From Mya arenaria (lineage: Eukaryota > Mollusca > Bivalvia > Myida > Myidae), in contig NC_069136.1 in assembly GCF_026914265.1 (NCBI RefSeq), forward strand, positions 37,366,362-37,430,361: a DNA stretch of 64,000 nucleotides. The letters run 5' to 3'. This document shows, one piece after another, positions 1 through 12,042 of this stretch. Below the pieces are notes generated by a model. That model was not told the origin of the DNA. It ran no database searches and was given only the letters and a program-made list of their open reading frames with translations. The position numbers and the translations under genes are program-made. Numbering within the stretch: the first letter of the stretch is position 1; every line of letters starts with the position of its first letter.

Positions 1-3000
1 GATATTCTTCCAATTGAAATAACTTTCTTTCTCAATTTCTATTATATATACAATATGCGATTCGTCGCAGACCAAACATAAAAAAGAAAGGAAGGAAAAT
101 AGCTAGTAATAAAATGGAATTTAAAGATAATGATCGCTTAAAGACACGAACAAAACTTAACAAGGTAAAAACTTGGACCAGACTTAACATTGAAGAACTG
201 AGTTAAGCTTCTGTTTCTTATTGAAATTAGATAAAATCTTAAGAGCGAAAGTAAATATTTGAGAACTTAATTTATAGGTAGATTATAAATATGTATTTTT
301 TTCTGGGGACAATTTAATAGCATATATACATTGCGATGTTGAAGTGCTCTATTCTCTGCGAAGCTTTTATACAAACAGTGCTACAACTGTCCATAATAAA
401 TATACGGACTACTATGGACTTAAATTAATGTTTACGTTTCAAATTGAAGAGGGCTTTAATGAATTGGACATGGATCTTGTTGGTTTAATGTAACTATCAG
501 AAGTGGGCCGAGATACAACTTTGATTTTCTGCCTTTCAGGGGTTTGTTACAGAGACATTTGACGCCTGCTGACAAACAAATATTGACAAGTGAATACACT
601 GGTAATGATGAATGTTGTATAGCGGATTGAAATCGGTTATACGGCGAGAAATCAAACTTTAGGTGTAGGTTATAGTTCATGTATTATCAATTAAATGAAT
701 GAATAATGTAATAGCAATTGTCTATTTTAGATCTTCCAAACGTTTAAGTCGGCAGACCGGCCGCCGGTTACATAATAAGAAGACCAAACGTAAAAACTAT
801 TTTAAAGCTATTTTTACAGTGTTCAATGGGAAATCATTCAGTCCCGGGAATGCTTCTACATTTAAACACCGTTTATCCGAAATAATCGCTATTTCGAAAT
901 TATTGTTCGGTCCCAATTTTATTCGTCCTTTGTTTAGCTAAATTTATAATCAATAATCCGAAATCGCTATTTCGAAATAATAGCTATTTCGAAGTAAAAA
1001 ATACGGTCCCGATGTGTATTTCACACCTATTTATCAATCCTTATTTCGAATTCGGTCATCTCATAGTTTTTCACACCATACTGCGATATGCCAGTGCGCA
1101 TGCGCGAGCTTCTTAATAATTCTCTTAATAAAACCACTTAATAACTAAATGAAAATTTAAGTATTGGAACATTGGCGATTGTAATATGCTAGATGGATAT
1201 TTAGTTATCAGTCTCTTCTACATGATAATATATGAATCTGTGAGGCGATCCTACTGGCGGAGACATGCGCGTGAACACTAAGTAGTCTTATGAAGCGGCC
1301 GCTATTAGAATAATACATTCGTTTTGTTTATACATGTAATAACTGATCTATGTCCGACGTTGAATTGTATGCAGGGTCTATAATCACTTATGCATTGAGT
1401 CTGAGTTTCACTGAAAAGGGTAAAATATTCGGTGAGAAAACTATTGTTTAACCATTTTACTTTCTGCCCTAAATGTGAGTGATTGTTTTCACATTCAGCT
1501 AATTAGTTTCGCTTAAAGATGAGTTTATTGATAACCAGGTGTGGGGTCCACCATCGCTGACCAAATGCGTGCCTGGACAAATTAGGATACAGTGAGCAAT
1601 TTAGAAATCCCCCATCCGTTTAACTAGCAAACATTTTTAAACCGCTAAATATTAAGTATCAAATTGCGTATATTTCATGGATATGAATTTCTAATCTCTT
1701 CACGCTGGCATTTTGCCCAGATGCTAAATCATCTTGAAATAATTTGTGATGCAAGTGATTATACCATTTCTGATCTGAATCACTGAAACGCTCAACTTCA
1801 ACAAAGCATCTGAATGATTTATTGATCCGCCATTTGCAATTTTCAAATTAACCTTAGAGTTAGCCTATTAACGTGTGCAGCTTTTTTCTACATTCATTTA
1901 TTCGCTCATTCGTTTGTAAAAGTGAAACTTGCTATTCAAGTAAAACTACTGACAGATACCATAAATAATTATTAGGCGCTTGACTGCCATCCAGGTGTAA
2001 ATATGAACAGGTTGTTGAAATTTTACCCTTGTACAAATATATCGCAAAAAGTCGGGTTTTAATATAATCCGTGTCAAAAAAAAGTGTATTATTTTTTAAA
2101 TAAAGAAAATCCAAGACAAATATAGGGCTTTGTTCATTTTACGGACTGTTTTGTTATTCACTGCGAATTAATTCTTAAGGTCAATGTATTTGGTATGTAT
2201 GCCCAGAAAGTTTACAATGTATATATAAAGTGGAGTTTCGATACATTTTGTTTTTCTTAATGTTTACTAGGCTAAAAGCATATGGTTGATGTTAATTTTA
2301 TACGAATATGAGCTCTTTATTCTGATTTTTTTTTATTTGTGAAATTTGTTATACAACGATTTTTTAAATGCATTTTAGACACCAAAAACTTGTGCTTATA
2401 TTAGCTTTGTCACAGTTTCGCAAGTTCCAAAATGCGAAGCCAATTACTTGGATAAACAGCAGTTTAGTCAGTTTAAGGCGATTATAACAAAAAAATTGGA
2501 CATTTAACTTTCACCCACTGTGGCATTGCGCCATTTTAGGGACTTAAGGTATATACATGTGTTAAACTGTTTTCAAACAATCCCTCGGTAGTTGCGAAGT
2601 ATTAGATCAGATACATTCGGAACTCCTCGTTTATTCGATGGAAAATGGCCGAGGGGTTCCGAATGAGATCAGACACTGATATATTCAATTCAACCGAAAT
2701 GTTCTTCAGTTCATAAAAAGGGTATTCAAAGATCTTCTCCAACAATGAATAATATCTCTTGTCTTCGTCGAATATCTTTTGTACATGTTTAAACGTTACA
2801 ATAAATCTTGTTTACTACAAGACAGCCTTTCTTCGGTGTTTAAAAGCAATCTTACAATAGAGAAAGTATCTATTTCTCATTTTTGAAAATATCGTGAAAG
2901 TATCTTTCCTAATGTGTATCTCTTACCAAAATAGCGCATTCAGCGTTAGTGAAACTTTATCGTGTTTTTTGAAAACCGTTCTTCCATGATGATAAAATCT

Positions 3001-3383
3001 ACAAACTTGAAAAGATGTTGACTGCGTTAAGTGTTAGGTAGACAGCATTGTTTTTATTTTCAAAAGCATTTCTTGAAAGAATAGTTACATACCATTTTTC
3101 AGTAACTCGCTAATGGTCTGTAAAATGCACTTAAAAAAAATAAATAAAGTGTGGCAAATCGTTAGGAACGTTAAAACAAAAATACCAAAAGCTGGAACCC
3201 TTCAGCAACTATTGATATTTGCTAAAATATCGTCTTTGAAGACCACAATTTTTATAAGCGTTAATAACGCGATTGAAAATTAATTACGGCTGTGGTGTTG
3301 CGTGATTGGTTGATTGACATTAGCACGTGATGTTATCAATGTATCAGGTTAACAGGTCAACATATCCATCACGTTGTTAAAGT
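1..3383. other. No gene seen
   Basis: AT-rich sequence. GCTATTTCGAAAT recurs three times at 860-1000. A TGCGCATGCGC match to the NRF1 consensus lies at 1095. The hairpin at 2605 is listed separately. No splice-bounded coding exon is visible. Confidence 0.5.
2605..2675. repeat. Hairpin repeat around CATTCGGAACTCCTCG
   Basis: The arms GATCAGATACATTCGGAACT then CCTCG, and CGAGGGGTTCCGAATGAGATC, close over a ~25-base loop. Probably a degraded foldback MITE. Confidence 0.5.
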
Positions 3384-3470
3384 TCCGGTGGCCGTGTGGA
3401 CTAACCGGATGTTTTCTATTTTTTGTTGACTTTACCGGCGTGGGTTCGAACCCCACTAAAACCAAACTAC
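3384..3470 (+). repeat. tRNA-derived SINE head
   Basis: TGGCCGTGTGGACTAACCGG fits a pol III A box, and GTGGGTTCGAACCCCAC forms a perfect 5-bp T-arm with a B box. The acceptor ends do not pair, so it is not a functional tRNA. AT-rich sequence after it may be the SINE body, but its end is unclear. Confidence 0.6.
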
Positions 3471-5577
3471 TTTTTAATCCTATAACTGTATTTTTTCTGC
3501 AATTTCGGTAGCATAGAGTAAAATAATGATAAAATAGGTGTTTTCAGATGCATTACCGGGAAAACTAATTTTTGGTCAAAACACATGAGCAAGTCACTTT
3601 AAGGAACGTTTTAATGTGCCTAAGACTGAGCGACACAAATAGCCCACAGACAACTTGGTCATAAACTACATCAGAGCGACGAACGGCCTCTTGAACATCT
3701 CGAACAAATCACTTTTATTTAAAAAAAACAACAGTTCCAATATCTGGACAGGTATTCATAAAACATCTTAGTAACTGAAGTCATTTTCTTAAGTTAAGTA
3801 TCTCGCTGGTCATACCGTTAAATAACTTAATGATATCTAAATTGCTTTATTTTCATTAATTGTATGTTAAATACAATTATTTTGGTAAAAAAAGCTTATG
3901 ATTTTCTTAAAAATTGAGTATAATAACATAGAAATTCGTCTTAATAATAGAAGGGACAAAATATATTTTATGAATACCAACCCAGGGTACTCACATCAGA
4001 ATGGTCAGATGAAAGGCAATATTTAAAAGTACACTAAACGAATGGCAATGTTAAGAGACAATAAACAGATACCATTTTCCCTAAGGACAGTCCGTTGTTC
4101 TAGAACAAACCGATGGATCGTTGTTAGTCATAAAGGATGAATTGAATAGAATTGAACAGTCGTATCATCTGTTGACCAAATGAGTAATAGTTCAACCATT
4201 GAGGTGACCAATATTTGCATGGGAAGTATGTCCATTTTTGGGATGCCAACCTGGTCACTGTGAGAGCGGTTACTTCGACAGTAGGTAATTAACATCTTCA
4301 ACAAATTCAAAACCACGGCAATTAAATTAAGGTATGTTCTCTTGGCCATGAACACTGGGTATTTCAGCACGGGCTTGGTTATCGAATAGATCACAACTTA
4401 TCATCTAAAACCATCGTTAAGCACGACTGGTTAAACAAGAACAGGTTCTGAATTATTTACAAAACGCGGTGTCCCCAAACAAGAAATTCAAGTCCTCGTT
4501 ATGCATAGAGTTGAATATAAAACCCGTGGATTGAAATACCGGGTATATGAAACAATAGCCCTCATTGGCATCTGGGCTTATACGTTAATACTGGTCCCTT
4601 GTTATTATTTTTCTACTGAGTATTACTAATGGTAAGTACCCATTCACAGACAAAACCTCGTTTATTCGGATTCAGATATACTCCAGATTGAATGTCAAAC
4701 ATTTGGAACTTGTTATGGGAATCAGGCTTTAATTCATCACCATTTGACACAGACTTTGTGAGTCATATACAGATTTCTCAACCCTTTATTTTCTCATTTT
4801 GGAGATATATAAATCCCATAAATACTTAATCAAATATGACTTTGGCAATATACCATAGTTTATTTATTGGTCGACTATAGGTATGGAGCATTAAATAAGA
4901 TCTATAATGTAGACCGATCAAACAACATCAATAACCAAACCCATAACTGTGGTAACAGCGTCACAGAAAGCAATCTGCTGCGTCACAGAGCACTCTACTG
5001 TCGTAATAAGCCATTGGCGTACATACTTTACAGCCTTCCAAATATAGAAACCTTATTATATAGAACTAATCATATGGTATGTAAACCTTATAAGTAATAA
5101 CGGATCGTATCACGCCCAAAATACACACAAAACCATAAAAGTCGACTTATTGATTGCTGTTTGATAGAAAAGGCAAACAATATGGTAGTTTGAAATATTT
5201 AAAGACCTCTCGTTTTACGTCAAATTTCATTGACGGGGATTCCCGCGATTGTAAAATGTTCTATGGCTTTTTTAACTTGTAAATGAATGGCGAAAAGTGC
5301 ATCAAAATCGCAGTGATTGTATTACACAAAAGCGCTGGCACCGGGTTTTCAAACTCAATCATCTTTAAAAAAAAATATTATAATTACAAACTGAATATTA
5401 TGATACCAAAACTGTGAAAATATTTTTTGTAAGTATGCATTTTGTACTATATATATTGAAACATTTTTTTATAAATTTGCATTTTGTATTGTATATATAT
5501 ATATATATACTAAGTTTTGATCTTTGAAAAGAATGAATGAATTTGAAAATCCGGGCCAGTGCACAAATGTGTTAATC
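3471..5577. other. No gene seen
   Basis: AT-rich. A minus-strand open stretch at 4128-4394 has no family resemblance or splice context. A short TA run lies near 5,495. Confidence 0.5.
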
Positions 5578-6178
5578 ATTTAAGGAATGAATTGCGGGGT
5601 TGATGTCATTATCGGGGTATGAACGCAATTGGGTTGGTCAATGTGTGTGGAGTCCGAAGGACTCCACGCGTACTTTGACCAACCCAATTGCGTTCATATC
5701 CCCGATAATGACATGGACCCGCAATTCATTCCTTATATTTACACCAATAGTCCATTCTTTAATTCAAGAAACGTTAAAAAAAACTTCATTACATTTAAGA
5801 AAACCTTTCAGTAATCCGTTCTTACCCATTCTGTAAATAGAACGACCCGACTATAACCGGAAACATTTTTTTCAAATGACATCACAATAAAGCGGGAAAA
5901 GATCAACCACTTGAAATCACTTTAAAACGTAAATTTGAAACACTTCTGGTACCATTATACTTAAAATATAATAAACTAACACTTTTAAAAATGTTGATCT
6001 ATATTTTACGGGACCTGCAGACACAATACAACCAATAACAAGATCAATCGCTTTCAGGTATATTGTTATGCAATTAATTACGATCCGAACATATCCGAAG
6101 ATGTTGCGTTCATCGATTGATGAACGCGATTGCCGAAAGGCAGTTCCTTTAAGGAATGTAAGTTGAGGTGTGAATATA
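5578..6178. mobile_element. Foldback non-autonomous DNA element, copy 1
   Basis: A ~600-bp unit that recurs at 34361-34955. Its left end is a long near-perfect palindrome (5580-5736): arms of about 75 bases read TAAGGAATGAATTGCGG inward and close around TGGAGTCC-GAA-GGACTCCA. Near its right end (6103-6135) a second hairpin has the arm core TTGCGTTCATCGATT. Both hairpins share GAACGC(A)ATTG. No coding capacity. The flanks TTTAAGGAATG and AAGGAATG-AAGTTGAGGTGT suggest related ends. Confidence 0.8.
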
Positions 6179-7237
6179 GGCGTATCATATTAGCCGCGGG
6201 TCAACTGCCAACGGTCGTCTGTTTGTTTGTTTCCAATCGGGCACCGAGCACAACTCAATAATTACTTAAACAAGAGTTATGGGCCTTGTTGTACAAAGAC
6301 TAAGACATAATGTCTTATTTGTATATCATACATGTGTTTTCAGTTACAGTCGACATTGGTGTTGTTTGCACAACGACAACGCCGACGTCGACACCAACAC
6401 CACCAACGACAACAATGGTATTACAATATTTAGACTATTTCTCTTAGAGAGCTAATAATATACCATGATATCAAAAATTCAAGCAACCAGATTTATTTGC
6501 AGAATCAATCTGTGCCAGAAATACGTCAGTATTTACAATTACGCCAATTTGATTATCTGCGGAATACATGAAAGCGGATTTCTACAAACCTTTTTTTTTC
6601 TTTTTCAATTTCCAAAAGGAAAGTCAAGTGGTCCAATAGTCGTAGTAATAATAAACCATTCAACAAATATGGGAAACTTTGCAAGTATTTGTATGGGCGA
6701 CTTGTTCAAATATTGCCCTTTTTCTGTTCTTATTTTCACTGATAGTTCACACATACTCCGAATACAGGTGGCTTCAAGAGGAACAACTATTCCGTAGTTG
6801 TTTTTATGGATTTTTATTAGATTTTATGAAAACCTCAATTAAATTTATTTACTTAACAAATGTGACCTTTCATAGAATGATGAAGCACCTTAACATCAAA
6901 GGCATTTCGCCGGCAATCGTAAATGACCATGTTTAGCGAATAGCTGGGCATTTGATAAAACTATGAACTTTTCTCACACATGTGGTAAGTGCTGGTGGTC
7001 TTTTCAATTTCTATTATATTTATTCTATTCTTGTGTTTGGTTCTCATGGCTGGCGACTTATGTAAACTTATGAATGATTGAATTTGAATTTGAATAGCTA
7101 ACAAGCCTGGCATTTACAACCATTGCACACTGTTGTACACCATACATAATTTCCCTTGGTACCAGATCAAATCTCTGAATGCAAATCAAAAGAAAACACA
7201 TAGCATTATTTAGAAATGCAAATGTTTTATTTATTAT
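6179..7237. other. No gene seen
   Basis: Two overlapping plus-strand open stretches at 6465-6936 lack splice sites and domain features. Repeat-like GATTGAATTTGAATTTGAAT lies near 7,078. Confidence 0.5.
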
Positions 7238-7556
7238 AGCACTAGTGGGTGTTTAAGCTTATTTATACTCGCACTAGGGCCTTGCCCATTCAGCGTGGGC
7301 TCCGATAAGATTGTAAGTCATTTTAGGTTTTTGGAACATAGTGCACAGGCAGAAATAAAACCCTGGTTAGAGCTACCCTGGTTTTTATAACGTGCACCAG
7401 TGTATAGCACTGTCACACGGGACCCCCATTTAACGTCCCCCCCCCCCGGAAGACGATAAATATTGTTTCGTGGTGGGATTGGGGGATCGAACATGCGATC
7501 TCTGGATTGACAGGCCGTAGTGTATGTAGTGTTTCCACTAGACCACGAAGCCGCCA
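7238..7556 (-). repeat. tRNA-headed SINE, minus orientation
   Basis: Read on the minus strand, the head (7556 leftward) has TGGTCTAGTGG (A box) and ATGTTCGATCCCC (B box). A body follows with GACGTTAAATGGGGGTCCCG, GCACGTTATAAAAACCAGGG and TTTCTGCCTGTGCACTATG, ending in an AT-rich tail near 7240. A 12-base C run interrupts the body. The body type occurs widely in bivalve genomes; I do not assign a superfamily name. Confidence 0.7.
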
Positions 7557-8578
7557 CGATTAAAGCACTTAGAAGCTTTTATTTATAAAAAGTAATGTTG
7601 TTCTAAGTGTTATTCATAATTAGTGTACAGCCTTATGCCTGTGCCAATGGAATCGCTGGACAGAATCACATAAAATCATTTAGAAGAGCTCTAACAATAA
7701 AGAATAACACATTAGCCAGATTACAACTGCCAAATATCAATATAGAAACGAAAACAGCCGTCATATTTCCATTAAGTAATTAATAAGTTTCAATAAATGG
7801 GTTATCTAGATGTTTGCACCGGGTGGGCATTCCATTTAATACTAAGAAAGTATGTATGGCATTCTAAACGAGCAGCTGGCGTCGGGCTGCGCCGGGTCTG
7901 CCGACTTAACAGTTTAGAAAATAAAAATCGAAATACATTACGTAATAAAGATATATAACGTAATGTTGTTCGAAGATTTCTATTATCATGATATGAGAGA
8001 CTTAATCATTTAAACGCAAAACATTGTTTTGACAAACATAATAATTAGTGCGATCTTTATAAGAACACTAAACGGTAGTCATTGTGAAAGAAAATACACT
8101 TTTTTTCCAAAATTAAACATATCGATTCGATCAGATCTGACACCTGCAGATAATTGAATAAAATGGTACAGTAATTGGTAGGTAGAAAATTTAACCCGCT
8201 CTCTCATTATTCTACTTTAAACACAAATGCTACATTCAAATGTCTTTTGAGAGGGTCAATTTTAAATTGTCTGTTTTCAAATAATGTTTCAATTTCTTTT
8301 AAACTTGACACCATTTTACAAAACAGATGAATAACAAGGGTTAGTCATTTCACATTTTAACTACAATTTTGAAATTAAGTAATTTGCAAAAATAGAAAAA
8401 AGAGCGGAAATCCTGTAAACACGGCTGAAGTAGTTAACATTTAAAGACAAAAAGAAACCTGACATTATGAACTAATTTCGAAGTAATTAAAATGTAATTT
8501 TCACTACTTGAACAAAGGAAAAAAAGAAATAAGCGGATATTCTAATAAGAGTAATTAAGTCGAGCTCGAGTCATCGCT

Positions 8579-8767
8579 AGTTTAAAGTTTCACTCACACA
8601 GATGGATTGTTTTGACAACTTTTGTTCTATTTGTTTTGTTTTGAAATAATCTTATGTTGGCGCAAATGTCTGGAAACCAGTGATCTAAGACTGCTGACAA
8701 AAGTTCAGATCGCAGTTTTCCTATTTATGTTCTAAAATTGATGTTTTATGGCTAATATCGTTACGAA
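8579..8767. mobile_element. MITE fragment (left half), CACTCTCACAGATT family
   Basis: It begins TTTAAAGTTTCACTCACACAG and continues with GACAACTTTTGTTC and CCAGTGATCTAAGACTGCTG. It matches the left part of the complete element that follows at once. Confidence 0.65.
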
Positions 8768-8770
8768 CGC

Positions 8771-9129
8771 TTTAAAGCTGCACTCTCACAGATTGAAAGT
8801 TGTGACAACTTTTTTTATTTTTTGTCTTGGAACGAGCCAATTCTTGCGAAAATCCATGGAAACCAGTGATATAAGACTGCTGACAAAAATGGATCGCAGA
8901 ATTTAATTTTTAAGTTCAAACATTCATGTTTAATGCATTTTTCTAAACCGTTAGTTTATGTCATAAAACATTAATTTTCGAACGGAAATATGCAAATCTG
9001 CGCTCCGATCTTTTGTCAGCAATCTTTTATCATTGGTTTGCAAATATTTACGCAAAAACATTCTCTTTCCAAGACAAAAAATAAAAAAAAGTTGTAAAAA
9101 CAGTAAATCTGTGAGAGTGCAGCTTTAAG
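8771..9129. mobile_element. Complete MITE with long inverted repeats, CACTCTCACAGATT family
   Basis: Ends read TTAAAGCTGCACTCTCACAG and CTGTGAGAGTGCAGCTTTAA. The arms extend inward over ~100 bases (GTTGTGACAACTTTTTTT against AAAAAAAAGTTGTAAAAACA; GACTGCTGACAAAA against its complement). TTAA at both edges fits a TTAA target duplication, as piggyBac-like elements use. No ORF. Confidence 0.8.
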
Positions 9130-9294
9130 ATTTTTTTGATTTTTTTTCGACAGTTTTCCAACCATTTGGGATCTGTTCTATTGTGAGTTATTTGATTTGA
9201 CTGAATTGAAATCATTAAAGCCAAAATCAGCTGCTTCAGAGACAAAAACTAAAAGAGGTCAAAACAGTCCATCTATGAGAGAGCAGCTTTAAGA
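9130..9294. mobile_element. MITE remnant (right end), same family
   Basis: It ends GTCCATCTATGAGAGAGCAG followed by CTTTAAGA, a decayed right inverted repeat. With the left half at 8579 it may be one older copy split by the complete element between them. Confidence 0.5.
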
Positions 9295-9949
9295 CTGTTT
9301 TGGTAATGGGCGGGAAATCACGTTTTTTTTTAGATCTGTCGTAAGCATTTTGCGTTCTTTCTTCACCCTTCCATTATATTGTTGCATGATTTCTTAAAGT
9401 AAAATAGACATTGGTTTGATCATTGTCCGTGCTTTATTATCCTATTGCATGTCATACGCTTTATAGTCGGTAAAATAATCAGATCAAATGGAGAAAATGG
9501 TTTCGTTCAATGAAAGGATCACGTTTTGAAAACAGAACTGCAGCAATAAAGTTTAACTATCAAACAATTGCTCCATTGAGCTCTGAACATTAAAGAATAT
9601 AAGTAACAAATGCACGTAATTGTTCGATGTTAAACGCTGATATGGTATTACTAAGTGGGTTATATGTTTCTTGTTTTCGTATATCATTTCAGTTAATGTC
9701 AATTTTTGACTTAAACGCGTCATTTAGCACGTTTTAAACACGCTAATGAAGCTGAGTGCGATTACTTAAATTACGTTACCAAGTTACGTAAACTACATGA
9801 ATCTTTGAGTAATAGAAGTAACTTAAGGGAGTTGAAATGATATGTAAACAACGAGTTCCAATGTTTTAAAACAGGTACCAACAGGCACACAAGCTGTGCA
9901 TTAAGGTCAAATCTAAGCCATGGAGAACAAAATAACTTTACTATTATTA

Positions 9950-10002
<53 letters not shown>

Positions 10003-11935
10003 ATTATAATTTCAATTATTTAGCAAAATCCGAGTAATTTTTATGCTATTTTTTACCAGTCCTACTTTCGGCCAACAAATGGTGTATGCTATTATAATTA
10101 TTGAGTTATCTTTATGAAACAAATCATATGTAAACGCTACAATTTATAATGGTATTGCGGGGGGGGGGGGGTCAGTTAAAGTAAATGTGGGTATTTGGGT
10201 GAAGGGGGGTGGAGCACACCACTCGAGGCAGACAACAGGTAATAAGGGTAATAAGGGTAGGGTTTAAGCTAGAGGGTTATGGGAGGGTGCTGCACACTTG
10301 GAGACCTGAATGTGCACCCTCCTCCCTTCAAAGAATTAAATGCTTAAGTTAATGAAATATTTTATTTTTTATTAAAACTTTAAATATGATTATGATTTCA
10401 AACAAATTTTACATATTTAGTAGTTGAAACCTAATTACCTCAAATAAGCATTTTTCTTACATTTTCTATGGAAATCATAATGCTTTGATTATTTACTGCC
10501 CGATACAATGTGTCTTTTTGTTCCTCAGCACCCTATGGAGTGTCCCTTTTCTGTAGCACCCTGTCCCTTTTGTAACCTGGCTATCACCCTAATAATGATA
10601 ACTGAGACCCAACGCTAAACATTCACGACCTTAGCATTTCAGATACCGACTGCCAGTAAACAGTTTATCGATAATAAATCGATATTTTATGCAATGCTTT
10701 GATCTGATCAACTCATTCCTATCAACACTCAAACAAATTATTGATATCATATCTGTCAAATTATTAGGGAATGTAAATCAAGGTTAAAGTTTTGTCATCG
10801 TTGTTCATACCCCACTCAACGAATTAAGATAAATGAAAGTAGCAAACTAGGCCTAAATACTGCACGTGCATTAACACATCTATCTAGATCTTCAAATTAT
10901 CTCATAGTCTACCCAGTAAGTGCCCTGTAAGAGCTACTTACAAAAAATGGCACTGTTTTATAACTCCATTGTGGGCATGTGGTATTTCTTACTTGCATGA
11001 ACTATATTCCATGTTTTCAATGAATATCGCTTAACAGATATAACTGGTCAGTATGGATTTTGGGGTATACATGAAATGTGGTTATTACAGTGGACATAAT
11101 ATTGATAATTAATCCTTAGCAGAAAGCATTTCAGTCAAAGATAACTGCAATTTAAATGGAGTTTTATATGAATGCAGCTGATATTGATCATTTCAACACA
11201 TCACGTTAAACTGTGGTATCTTCTCTTATAAATAAAGATAATTAGAACATTGTACTGTTGAACTCAGATCTTTTGGATCCGATGGTATGTGCAAACAGTA
11301 AGGGCATTTACTTTGCTGGGCCTCATAAATTGACAGTGAAGTTTGCCCCTACTGTCATACAAACACTGATAAGCCATTTATGGTTGTAACATGTTTTCCT
11401 CTTTGCAACAATGACCGCACTATCATGGCTTAAATGACGTGCCAAAAGTTCCGCTTGCAATTACTGCGTTCCACGAGTGCTATGAAACGTTGACTAAAGT
11501 TTAACATCATAAAAGTCAGGTCAATGACACTGTCAAAATGTAAAGGAAAGCACCTGCACAACAGTCTTTGATGTTATTGAAATATCTCTGCATGTGAACA
11601 ATGTAGTGTGGTAAAAACAGGGACGTTTTGACTAATATAGGGACGTTTTGACGTTTAACGAGGATGTTTGGACAAATATGGACGTTTTTACTTGGCGCTT
11701 TTACTTTTGGCGATTTAAACACAATTCGCATTATAACCTGCTACCGTGTGAAGTTGTACCATTTCATAAGCAAGTATCAGAGACAAATCGAATGGACATG
11801 TAGTATTTTATTTATCGTAGTAGACTTTTACATAAAGGCAAGCTGAATACTTGCATGGCAGTACTTAATGAATGAATGAAATACTAAATCACTAAAGAAC
11901 GAATAAAAATTAACGAAAGTCGACAAAATTCTTAC
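9295..11935. other. No gene seen
   Basis: Apart from the ATT microsatellite, a 12-base G run near 10,160 and a GTAATAAGG duplication near 10,240, I see no coding or structural signal. Confidence 0.5.
9938..10003. repeat. ATT microsatellite
   Basis: About 19 consecutive ATT triplets with one TCA interruption near the left end. Confidence 0.95.
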
Positions 11936-12042
11936 CTGTAATCCCAGAATGGAAAGTCATCTTTTTCAGCCGCTTTTTTGTGCGCGTACGTCCGTCTGAG
12001 GTAGGTATCCATGGTAATGGAGCGTAATAGTCCTTGTGTCAT
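11936..12042 (-). CDS. First coding exon of an unidentified minus-strand gene
   Basis: On the minus strand ATG at 12042 opens 35 codons plus two bases, ending TTACAG|GTAAGAA, a strong splice donor at 11935. The peptide begins MTQGLLRSITMDTYLRRTY and ends in DDFPFWDY. The sequence is richer in GC than its surroundings and has an in-frame TGA about 50 bases upstream. A second Met (residue 11) could be the real start. I do not recognise the family. No matching downstream exon is evident to the left, so the second exon may be beyond the window or too short to see. Confidence 0.55.

Noticed and set aside
3384-3470. Functional tRNA gene
   Set aside because: The T-arm is perfect but the acceptor stem does not pair and no anticodon arm fits; better explained as a SINE head.
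4128-4394. 88-residue minus-strand reading with hydrophobic segment
   Set aside because: No splice sites, family resemblance or compositional shift; consistent with chance.
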